From Anaerolineales bacterium (GTDB lineage Bacteria > Chloroflexota > Anaerolineae > Anaerolineales > Villigracilaceae), in NCBI GenBank assembly GCA_919902735.1, contig CAKKRM010000154.1:1-44405 (forward strand): DNA of 44,405 nucleotides. The letters are read 5' to 3'. Each line of letters begins with the position of its first letter. Position 1 is the stretch's first letter. The notes beneath the pieces are model-generated. The model was not told where the DNA came from. It did no database searches and saw only the letters and a list, made by a program, of their open reading frames with translations. Positions 25,694 to 32,510 of this stretch are shown piece after piece. The position numbers and the translations under genes were made by a program.

Positions 25694-26731
25694 TTACGCG
25701 TTGAAACTCATCTTCTCTTTCACCGCATTTGGCAGGCTGGGTAACTTACTTCGTTCCACCAAAAATGTTGAAATCTCCGTCAATTCCTTGAAAATATAAT
25801 GCTGCCGCAGCGCGCCTTCCAGGTAGCCCGCTCCGCTTGTGCCGCCCGTGCCAACGCGCACACCGATCATGCGGCGCGTCATGAGCATGTGTTTGTAGCG
25901 CCATTGCGAGAGCAATTCGTCAACATCAATGAGGGTGGTGAGCAGATCGAACGGAGTTTGGAAAATGGGCAGGTTGCGGTACAGCATGATGAACAATACC
26001 GCCCGCATGGCGCCCACGGAAAAATCCCCCAGCCCTTCCTTGTAAAAAACCTTCTCCAATTCATCCATACGGCCCTGCTCCAGGGTCGAAAGACTATTCT
26101 GGTAAATATTTTTGAAGTCATGCCAGAATTTTTGAGCATCGTTCTCGGCGGGGAATAAATTTTGATAATCTTTCCAAAGCGACTCGTCGAAGAAGGGAGT
26201 CCGTTCTGCCCATTTGACGATCAACTCTTTGAGCGTCGCCTCTTCCTCTACCTGATTGATGGTCTGAAAATCCTGTTGGCTGAATCCACCCCGACGCGTG
26301 TGTTTGTAATAATCTGCCTTGTAGCGTTGATCCATCTTCAAGCCGAGCTTGGCTTCGATGAGCCTGAATTGCATACTTTGGAATCCTGAAGATGGCAGCA
26401 GCAGATTCCTGAATTCGAGGAAATCCATTGGCGTCATCGTTTCGAGGATGGTCACTTGCTGGTTAAGCACCTCCAGAATTTTAACAACCCGCTTCAACTT
26501 GTGGACGGCAATGCTCATCTCGCCCGCGTTGTCGTTGACGTTGTCCGTCGAAAAGATTCCCCGCACACTGTCCAACTCGTGGATGATCTGCTTGAACCAC
26601 AGCTCATACGCCTGATGGATGACGATGAACAGCATTTCGTCTGTTTTGAATGAGCTTTTGGGGCGCTGACTGCCGAGAATTTTGTCGAGTTCGAGGTAGT
26701 CGGCGTAGTAGAGATTGCTTTCTTCGGTCAT
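25694..26731 (-). CDS. kynA: Tryptophan 2,3-dioxygenase
   Basis: This haem enzyme opens the indole ring of L-tryptophan to N-formylkynurenine using O2. The protein has 345 aa. The N-terminal helix MLFIVIHQAYELWFKQIIHELD (His39 is the active-site His), ETMTPMDFLEFRNLLLPSSGFQS, and WRYKHMLMTRRMIGVRVGTGGTSGAGYL with the proximal haem ligand His281 are all present, so it looks active. GAGGAA lies before the ATG. No kynureninase or formamidase gene is near. Its need for O2 suggests that the organism meets oxygen at least at times. Confidence 0.92.
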   Translation of the reverse strand: MTEESNLYYADYLELDKILGSQRPKSSFKTDEMLFIVIHQAYELWFKQIIHELDSVRGIFSTDNVNDNAGEMSIAVHKLKRVVKILEVLNQQVTILETMTPMDFLEFRNLLLPSSGFQSMQFRLIEAKLGLKMDQRYKADYYKHTRRGGFSQQDFQTINQVEEEATLKELIVKWAERTPFFDESLWKDYQNLFPAENDAQKFWHDFKNIYQNSLSTLEQGRMDELEKVFYKEGLGDFSVGAMRAVLFIMLYRNLPIFQTPFDLLTTLIDVDELLSQWRYKHMLMTRRMIGVRVGTGGTSGAGYLEGALRQHYIFKELTEISTFLVERSKLPSLPNAVKEKMSFNA

Positions 26732-26763
26732 ACGTTCCTCACTTTGGTAAAAATGGATTGGAT

Positions 26764-26869
26764 GTGTTTCAAATGAGTTGAAGGATGGAACGTCCCGAAG
26801 GTTTTCTCGAAGACTTTTGCCGTTTTTTCAAACCTTCGGGACGGTGGTTTCAACTGAAATGAAATACAC
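26764..26869. repeat. Long imperfect palindrome, CGTCCCGAAGG family, copy 1
   Basis: This is a nested inverted repeat: the outer arms GTGTTTCA.../...AAATACAC and the inner arms CGTCCCGAAGGTTT / AAACCTTCGGGACG. It matches 29674-29772 over almost its whole length with few substitutions, and its core is also at 7302-7356. It lies just upstream of the tryptophan dioxygenase gene. No ORF is inside it. It looks MITE- or REP-like. Confidence 0.85.
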
Positions 26870-26902
26870 CCAAATGGATTTCTTTCGATTGTACCCAGAA
26901 AC

Positions 26903-26942
26903 AAAAAAACAAGCCGGGATGCAAATCCCGGCTTGTTTTTTT
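26903..26942. terminator. Bidirectional terminator after the metalloprotease gene
   Basis: An 18-bp perfect stem with a GCAA loop (26903-26920 with 26925-26942) carries seven A on one side and seven T on the other, so it works on either strand. It lies 39 nt downstream of the protease stop. Confidence 0.92.
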
Positions 26943-26981
26943 GTTGCCTAAACTTGGTAACAGATTTCAATTCACCAAGTT

Positions 26982-28880
26982 TTATGGTGATGGAGACTGA
27001 TCTACAGTTCCACCAGGAACTTCATCTCCTGCGATAACCTGTTCATTCAAGTCCGCAGTTGCCGTAGTGGAAAGTTTTGCCCAGTCTATATATTGTGTGC
27101 CAGCTGCGGCATCCCGGAAGAAGCCAAAACCAACCTTGCCAGTCTTTAATGTGCTGTCGGCTCCAGACCAAACCAATGTGCCATTGATATAGAACCTCAA
27201 TGAGCTGCCGACAGCGATTACCTTCAGAGTGTTAAAGCCGTTCGGAACGATTGCCGCGCTGTTTGTCCAGGCCTTTAACGGCGTAATTACACCACCAGAG
27301 CTCACTTCGTAGACGGAGAATTGTCCAGTGTTGGTGTATTGGAAATAATACGAAGGCTTCCACCAGTTCGTTGAGACCAGACTGGTAGGATTTCCTCTGA
27401 TGATGATGCGGTTTGAGCACGTTGTGCAAGTTCCGATGCGCTTCATTCTGACTTCGTAGGTCAGATCGCCATAGGTGCCACTGTATTTTGCTGATGCGCC
27501 AGTGTTGGCAAGCCCAGCGCTTCGATAGTAAATGGCACTGGATAAAGCCCAGGCCCCAGTAACCGGTGACCACCCAGCAGTAGAACCGTTGAAAGTGGAG
27601 TTGAAGTTACTGCTGATAATCGCGGTACGGAAATTGGCAACCGTGAAGGCGGTGTTGTTAAGCACCAGGTAATTTCTGGCGTTTGCGTTACCCATGGGGG
27701 AGCCGCCATAGGTTTTGGCGGAGTTCGACCAGTATTGCAGGCGGGTACAACCTCCACATGCGTCACCATAAGCCATTACCGTCCGCCAACTGGTACCGAC
27801 GCTTCCGGTCCAATTCACATAGCCATGTCCATAGGCGAATGGGGTGGTAGAAGGATCCACAAAGGTATCATGGCGCGCGCCCTGCAAGTGGCCGAACTCG
27901 TGCCCGAAGGAGTAGTAGCCGGTCGCACAACCGTTGTCTGTTACCTGGAAGGCGGTTGAGGCGGTGGCCATAATGCTGGAGGCTAGGCCGCAGTATGCAC
28001 CGCCATTTGCCACGATCAGGCCGACCATATCCGCCGCGTAGGTATTACGCAGGCTGTGTATGGTGGTGAAGTAGGCGTCAGCAGTACCCATAAAGCGGCT
28101 TAAGTCAGTAGACATGTTGGCGGTTTCGGTGTAGGCATATTCCTCCACGTGAACCAGCCTGAGGCGCGGTGTCACGCCGGCATTGGCATAGGCTGTATTG
28201 GTCTCGAGCACAGCCAGCACAATCAACGCCTTCATGGCGGCCGTACTGCCTGCCGCGGCGCGGGCGTCGTCTGTGTAGGCGATCATGATATCAATGGTAG
28301 CGCCGGAGTCTGCATTGGGGCCAAGGTCTCCCACTTGAAGCACATCGCCTGACGGCGCGTAGGTGGCATTGGGATCATCGTCAATAAGTTGGGAGTGATC
28401 GAGCTGTATAACCTTATACAAGCTGTCCGCTGCAAATTTGACTTCATAGACGCCTTCCGGGGAGGCGACATGAGCCATGAATACGCCATCAGATACAACC
28501 AGATAGAAGTAGCCCTGTTTTCCCTTAAGCGGCCCGTTCCATGAGGTGGACCAGCGGTCCTTCTTGACAACGTTCACTTTACCTACATAGCTGGTATCAG
28601 AGAATAGATTCAAGGTAATTTCAGGCAGGCTGTCCTTGTCGTAGGGATCTCCACTGTCGTTATAGAGGGCCGCGAAGTCCACAGTCAGGAAGCGCGAGCG
28701 CAAAACGGAGGGTTCATCCGCGGCATAATCGGCAGGGTTAACATCCGCCGCATCGCCGAACAAGGATGGCGGTCCGCCAGCCTGAACCTGTGTGGCAGAC
28801 AGGCCGCTGAACGTCAGGGAGAGCATCAAAACGAGGGACAAAAGAATAAGTCTGGTCTGCTTTAGATTTTGTCTAGTCAT
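26982..28880 (-). CDS. Secreted metzincin (M12-like) zinc metalloprotease
   Basis: The protein has 632 aa. Residues 1-34 form a Sec signal peptide (LILLSLVLMLSLTFSGLSA, likely cut near VQA). A pro-domain follows (about 55-170: SRFLTVDFAALYND, EITLNLFSD, YLVVSDGVFMAHVASPEGVYEVKF, LYKVIQLDHSQL). The catalytic domain (about 195-420) contains HEFGHLQGARHD (327-338, zinc ligands His327, His331 and His337, base Glu328) and the Met-turn TVMAYG with Met369. The C-terminal part (about 430-610) reads as a jelly-roll or laminin-G-like domain that may bind sugar or a surface. The protein is probably secreted and processed. The gene just upstream encodes a free-standing homologue of the pro-domain. Confidence 0.88.
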   Translation of the reverse strand: MTRQNLKQTRLILLSLVLMLSLTFSGLSATQVQAGGPPSLFGDAADVNPADYAADEPSVLRSRFLTVDFAALYNDSGDPYDKDSLPEITLNLFSDTSYVGKVNVVKKDRWSTSWNGPLKGKQGYFYLVVSDGVFMAHVASPEGVYEVKFAADSLYKVIQLDHSQLIDDDPNATYAPSGDVLQVGDLGPNADSGATIDIMIAYTDDARAAAGSTAAMKALIVLAVLETNTAYANAGVTPRLRLVHVEEYAYTETANMSTDLSRFMGTADAYFTTIHSLRNTYAADMVGLIVANGGAYCGLASSIMATASTAFQVTDNGCATGYYSFGHEFGHLQGARHDTFVDPSTTPFAYGHGYVNWTGSVGTSWRTVMAYGDACGGCTRLQYWSNSAKTYGGSPMGNANARNYLVLNNTAFTVANFRTAIISSNFNSTFNGSTAGWSPVTGAWALSSAIYYRSAGLANTGASAKYSGTYGDLTYEVRMKRIGTCTTCSNRIIIRGNPTSLVSTNWWKPSYYFQYTNTGQFSVYEVSSGGVITPLKAWTNSAAIVPNGFNTLKVIAVGSSLRFYINGTLVWSGADSTLKTGKVGFGFFRDAAAGTQYIDWAKLSTTATADLNEQVIAGDEVPGGTVDQSPSP

Positions 28881-28964
28881 TGGATTTTCCTTTGTTTAAT
28901 TTGGTTGGATATACCATTGGTTTTGAACGATTCGTTGTGAGGGTGGTGTAATTTTCGTATCTCT

Positions 28965-29474
28965 TTATCCTTCACCTCCTGGCAGTTGCTTTTGATCGAT
29001 CTGGATGACGCGGTACAAGTCATCCTTTACAAAGGTCACTTCGTAAACACCCATTGGGCTTGCAAAGTGGCCGATATAAACACCGCTTGTGTACACCATG
29101 CTCAACTCGCTATATTCCACATCCTTGAGGTATCCCACCCATGTGGAGCCGTCTCCCAGTTCTTCGGTTTGCGTGATCACACCGGTATAAACTGTATCCG
29201 GAAAGAGGTTGATGGTAATTTCTTCCACTTTCTGCGCCTGCCCGCTTTCATCCAGCAACTGCGAGAGGTCGATCTTTACCAACCGCCAGCGGGAAATATG
29301 CGGCTCTGAGGGGAGCTGGAGGGTCGAATCTGCATCCAAAAAAAGCCCGTTGGAGGAAGTGGATAGAGCCATTGCAGGAGTCTCCAAAGGTGAAGCGGCC
29401 GGCCCCGCTGTGCCGCAGGCATAAGCCGATACTGCCAGCAGGCATACGCTAAAAACGAGCGCCGAAATTCTCAT
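28965..29474 (-). CDS. Exported stand-alone pro-domain homologue of the metalloprotease
   Basis: The protein has 169 aa with an N-terminal export signal (MRISALVFSVCLLAVSAYAC). Cys20 may be a lipoprotein cysteine, though the lipobox (AYAC) is imperfect. Residues about 58-165 align by eye with the pro-domain of the protease next door: ISRWRLVKIDLSQLLDE, EITINLFPDTVYTGVI, VYTSGVYIGHFASPMGVYEVTF and LYRVIQIDQKQL match SRFLTVDFAALYND, EITLNLFSDTSYVGKV, VVSDGVFMAHVASPEGVYEVKF and LYKVIQLDHSQL. No catalytic domain is present. It ends 84 nt before the protease start on the same strand, so the two are probably one transcript. A role as inhibitor, chaperone or anchor for the protease is inferred. Confidence 0.78.
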   Translation of the reverse strand: MRISALVFSVCLLAVSAYACGTAGPAASPLETPAMALSTSSNGLFLDADSTLQLPSEPHISRWRLVKIDLSQLLDESGQAQKVEEITINLFPDTVYTGVITQTEELGDGSTWVGYLKDVEYSELSMVYTSGVYIGHFASPMGVYEVTFVKDDLYRVIQIDQKQLPGGEG

Positions 29475-29673
29475 GAAAACTCCTTTTTAACTTCGTTGCG
29501 AAATAGACTTTCTAATCATTTTATAACATATTTTACCCCCGCGTTACATTCCTACAAAGGTACTGATATATTATTGAAATCTAAGGATTCTACAGTTTTG
29601 AAAGGGAATCTTTTCGCTCTTTCCTGAAAACAGCATTTTGGTTCGCCATGACGCGGCAGTTCCCCGTATGGAT

Positions 29674-29772
29674 AACTGAGTTGAAGGATGAAACGTCCCG
29701 AAGGTTTTCTCGAAGAATTTGGCCGTTTTTTAAACCTTCGGGACGGTTGTTTCAACTGAAATGAAACACACC
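29674..29772. repeat. Long imperfect palindrome, CGTCCCGAAGG family, copy 2
   Basis: It is nearly identical to 26764-26869: the same TGAGTTGAAGGATG lead-in, the same core palindrome, and the same TTTCAACTGAAATGAAA exit. It lies upstream of the exported pro-domain gene. Confidence 0.85.
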
Positions 29773-29900
29773 CTAAGCAGTTCACCCCTTCGGGGGCATA
29801 AGCGTAAGGTGAGTGAAAATAAGGATGCACTAAAAGGTTGTAGATGGGGGGCTAAAGCTGCCTGCTGAGAGCATGGAATTCGTTCGGACTGGCGCGCCAG

Positions 29901-30057
29901 AGTCGGCTTTAGCCGACTTTCACGAACTGCGGCAGGATTTCAGTCCGCCGAAACCGGGCACACCAACAAACTTTGAAGGCTCCCGAAAATAAATACGATC
30001 CATCCGTAGGTCACGCTTGCGTGTAACCGTCCCGTTGCAAGCGCGACCTACGTTTTT
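29901..30057. repeat. Further hairpin repeats in the 29475-30086 gap
   Basis: AGTCGGCT-TT-AGCCGACT (29901-29918) and a 16-bp stem, CGTAGGTCACGCTTGC (30005-30020) with 30037-30052 (one mismatch) followed by five T, occupy the downstream side of tryptophanase. Together with the palindrome at 29674 they account for most of the 612-nt gap. I see no gene in it. Confidence 0.6.
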
Positions 30058-30086
30058 ATCTCTTCAACTCCGCTCAAGGCGGAGAA

Positions 30087-31466
30087 CTACAACGGCTCAA
30101 ACCTCGCGGTGAAGTGACGGAGTAGCTCGGGGGCGTAGGTGTATTTATAGCCGCGAATCGTGCTTGCGCGGGTTTTGATCTTCTCGAGTGACTCGGCCAC
30201 ATAATCCAAATGACTTTGGGTGTAGGTGCGCCGCGGGATGGCCAGGCGCAGTAATTCGAGTTTCGGGTAATTCCATTGATTCGTTTCAGGGTCGAGGCAG
30301 CCGAACATGACCGAGCCAATTTCCACGCCGCGGATGCCGCCTTCGCGATATAGCTCGATAGCGAGTGCCTGTGCGGGGAATTCGTAATTTGGAATGTGCG
30401 GGAAGATCGCGCCCGCGTTGACGTAGACGCCATGTCCGCCAGTGGGTTGGAGGGTGGGAATACCCGCGTCGTTTAACTGCTTGGCGAGGTAGGCGGTTTG
30501 TCCCAAACGATATGAAAGATAATCTTCGTCCAAGCCTTCGTACAAGCCGACGGCCATTGCGTCGAGGTCGCGGCCAGCGAGTCCGCCGTAGGTGGGGAAG
30601 CCTTCACGCAGGATCAACTCGTTCTGCACATTCTGGAACAACGCATCATCGTTCACGCACAGCAAACCGCCGATGTTGACAATGGCATCCTTCTTTGCCG
30701 ACATGGTCATCCCGTCCGCGAGGGCAAACATTTCATGCGCGATCTCTTTGACGGATTTCTGCCCATAGCCAGGCTCCCGCTGCTTGATGAAGAAGCAGTT
30801 CTCAGCGTAGCGTGCGGCGTCGATAAAGAACGGGATTCTGCTCTCGTGGTAGATATCTGCCACGGCTTTGAGATTTTCCATCGAGACGGGTTGTCCGCCT
30901 CCCGCATTATTTGTAACGGTGATCATCCCCAAGGGAATTTGCTCACGCCCATACATTTTCACGAAGGCCTTGAGTTTGGCGATATCCATATTGCCCTTGA
31001 AGGGATGCGTGTTATCGGGGTCGTGCGCTTCGTCAATGACGAGGTTGGCAGGCCGCCCGCCGCGCGCGCGGATGTTGGCATCGGTCGTGTCGAAGTGCAT
31101 GTTGCTCGGGACGTACATCCTAGGCTTTACCAAACACGCAGCTAAAATGTTTTCTGCGGCGCGTCCCTGATGGGTTGGGGCGAAATGTTTGAAGCCGAAA
31201 ATATCTTCGACAGCCACTTTCAAACGATGGAAGGAGCGCGCGCCTGCATAGGACTCGTCGCCGCGCATGATAGCCGCCCATTGCTCGGAGCTCATCGCGC
31301 CTGTGCCTGAGTCGGTCAGCAGGTCGATGAACATGTCTTCGGCTTTCATCAGGAAGAGGTTGTAGCCTGCTTCCTTCAACGCCTTTTCTCTTTCTGCGGG
31401 TGGAATGAGGTGGATGGCTTCTGTTACTTTAATACGAAACGGTTCGGGGGGGTACGTGCTAGTCAT
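30087..31466 (-). CDS. tnaA: Tryptophanase (tryptophan indole-lyase)
   Basis: This PLP enzyme splits L-tryptophan into indole, pyruvate and ammonia. The protein has 459 aa. Motifs include FAPTHQGRAAENIL, MHFDTTDANI, TVTNNAGGGQPVSMENL, FFIDAARYAENC, and MTMSAKKDAIVNIGG with the PLP lysine at Lys259 (second Lys). Tryptophanase and tyrosine phenol-lyase are close. The C-terminal IPRR block looks like tyrosine phenol-lyase, but GVEIGS has Ile where tyrosine phenol-lyase has its phenol-binding Arg, and SAKKDA is tryptophanase-like, so tryptophanase is preferred. AAGGAG lies before the ATG. Confidence 0.85.
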   Translation of the reverse strand: MTSTYPPEPFRIKVTEAIHLIPPAEREKALKEAGYNLFLMKAEDMFIDLLTDSGTGAMSSEQWAAIMRGDESYAGARSFHRLKVAVEDIFGFKHFAPTHQGRAAENILAACLVKPRMYVPSNMHFDTTDANIRARGGRPANLVIDEAHDPDNTHPFKGNMDIAKLKAFVKMYGREQIPLGMITVTNNAGGGQPVSMENLKAVADIYHESRIPFFIDAARYAENCFFIKQREPGYGQKSVKEIAHEMFALADGMTMSAKKDAIVNIGGLLCVNDDALFQNVQNELILREGFPTYGGLAGRDLDAMAVGLYEGLDEDYLSYRLGQTAYLAKQLNDAGIPTLQPTGGHGVYVNAGAIFPHIPNYEFPAQALAIELYREGGIRGVEIGSVMFGCLDPETNQWNYPKLELLRLAIPRRTYTQSHLDYVAESLEKIKTRASTIRGYKYTYAPELLRHFTARFEPL

Positions 31467-31579
31467 TTGGTCTCCTTGAAATTTGAGTATGCGTCAAATT
31501 TTGGGTAGCGAGCCTGGCGTATTCCCCTTTACAGCCATTCGGTCTCCAATGACGGGGTGATTTTACAACCAAAAGACAA

Positions 31580-31612
31580 AAACCTCCGAAGTCTTTAAGA
31601 CTTCGGAGGTTT
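31580..31612. terminator. Terminator/repeat downstream of the GIY-YIG gene
   Basis: AAACCTCCGAAGTCTT (31580-31595) pairs with 31597-31612. It is a sister of 17519-17551 with one compensated base-pair change. On the minus strand it is followed by a T-rich stretch. Confidence 0.7.
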
Positions 31613-31640
31613 TGGAGAATATCGGCGTTTGAATAAATCC

Positions 31641-31790
31641 GGTGGTCGAGTAGACGCGAGCGTACTTTGCGAGCGTCGTATCGAGACCACCAGTAACCAC
31701 CATACCCCTGTTGGTCTCGGTACGAGCGAGAAGAATGCTTCGATAAACTCAGCACATCGCACTCGCTCTACTCGACCAACGGCTTGTTCT
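31641..31790. repeat. GGTGGTCGAGTAG dispersed repeat, unit 1
   Basis: The left half (31641-31692) is a palindrome, GGTGGTCGAGTAG ... CGTATCGAGACCACC. The right half runs from GTTGGTCTCGGTACGAG to CTCTACTCGACCAACGG, with CTCGACCAACGG repeated again at about 31790. The stop codon of the GIY-YIG gene is part of it. Related units are at 32108-32233 and 32270-32396. Confidence 0.8.
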
Positions 31791-32085
31791 CGACCAACGG
31801 GTTTTTCTTAAAATTCTTCTTCGCCAACGCAGGGAGTAAATCTGTCCCGCCGTTTATCAATGCCTCGCGTTTTGCCCTGCTCCAGTTTTGGACTTGCTTC
31901 TCGCGGTTGAAGGCGTCTACGACGCGGTCATATTCTTCGCTGTAGACAAGTTCGACGGGTAATCTTCTCGATGTATATTTTGCGCCGACACCTTCTTGAT
32001 GTTGAGATAAACGCAACTCCAGGTTTTTTGTCGAGCCGACATAATACGAACCATCCACGCATTTGAGAATATACATCCATGTCAT
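31768..32085 (-). CDS. GIY-YIG nuclease domain protein
   Basis: This is a small nuclease-fold protein of 105 aa. The GIY-YIG layout is visible: MTWMYILKCVDGSYYVGSTKNLELRLSQH (YIL...YVG, Arg and His) and the metal-binding Glu in FNREKQVQNWSRAKREALI, as in the UPF0213/YhbQ group. The C-terminal NPLVENKPLVE is not part of the domain: it is read from the neighbouring repeat, which also supplies the TAG stop. The gene is enclosed by repeat units on both sides. The function is unknown, with DNA processing or mobility possible. Confidence 0.85.
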   Translation of the reverse strand: MTWMYILKCVDGSYYVGSTKNLELRLSQHQEGVGAKYTSRRLPVELVYSEEYDRVVDAFNREKQVQNWSRAKREALINGGTDLLPALAKKNFKKNPLVENKPLVE

Positions 32086-32107
32086 AATTCTTGTTCCTTG
32101 TCATCCT

Positions 32108-32396
32108 CGGTGGTCGAGTAGATGCGAGCGTTCTTTGCGAGCATCGTACCGAGACCACCAGTGATTGAGAATATTCTTGTCACTTGTTGGTTTCGATACG
32201 ACGGCGGAAGATCACCGCCGCCTACTCGACCAATGGATTGCTTTTGTAATTTAAATTTTCACCATACCTCGGTGGTCGAGTAGCCCTGAGCGTACTTTGC
32301 GAAGGGCGTATCGAGACCACAAGTGATTGAGAATACTCTTGTCACCTGTTGGTCTCGGTACGTCCCGCGAAAAACATGCGGGACTACTCGACCAAC
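32108..32396. repeat. GGTGGTCGAGTAG dispersed repeat, units 2 and 3 in tandem
   Basis: Unit 2 (32108-32233) and unit 3 (32270-32396) share the palindromic half (GGTGGTCGAGTAG ... GAGACCAC), the spacer AGTGATTGAGAATA-TCTTGTCAC-TGTTGG and the closing CTACTCGACCAA. Their hairpin tips differ. This is too long, too structured and too irregular for a CRISPR array. Confidence 0.85.
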
Positions 32397-32510
32397 GAGT
32401 TTTCAATTTCTTTGAGCGTTTCCTGCGCTTACTGCAAATCTGGATGACGCAGGCGCGTGAAAATCTCGACGGCGCGGGGGTAGGGCAAATCGGAGATTTG
32501 CCTGCACAAG
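32397..32510 (-). pseudogene. Duplicated C-terminal end of the STAND-TPR gene
   Basis: After the functional stop at 32511, the same strand carries a second copy of the gene's last codons: AVEIFTRLRHPDLQ, a stop, then AQETLKEIENSLVE. This compares with AVEIYTRLRSPYLQSAQETLAEIE inside the gene. The two copies are separated by a hairpin repeat (GCAAGTCTCTGACTTG / GGCAAATCTCCGATTTGCC). The last codons, LVE and stop, come from the GGTGGTCGAGTAG repeat. It looks as if the repeat insertion cut or duplicated the original 3' end. Confidence 0.6.

Noticed and set aside
30087-31466. Tyrosine phenol-lyase as the identity of the lyase
   Set aside because: The IPRR block is phenol-lyase-like, but SAKKDA and the Ile in GVEIGS fit tryptophanase. 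The alternative is kept as a minor possibility.
32108-32396. Regularly spaced repeats that could suggest a CRISPR array
   Set aside because: Only two units, each over 120 nt and internally palindromic with differing tips. There are no 20-40-nt repeats with unique spacers and no cas gene nearby.
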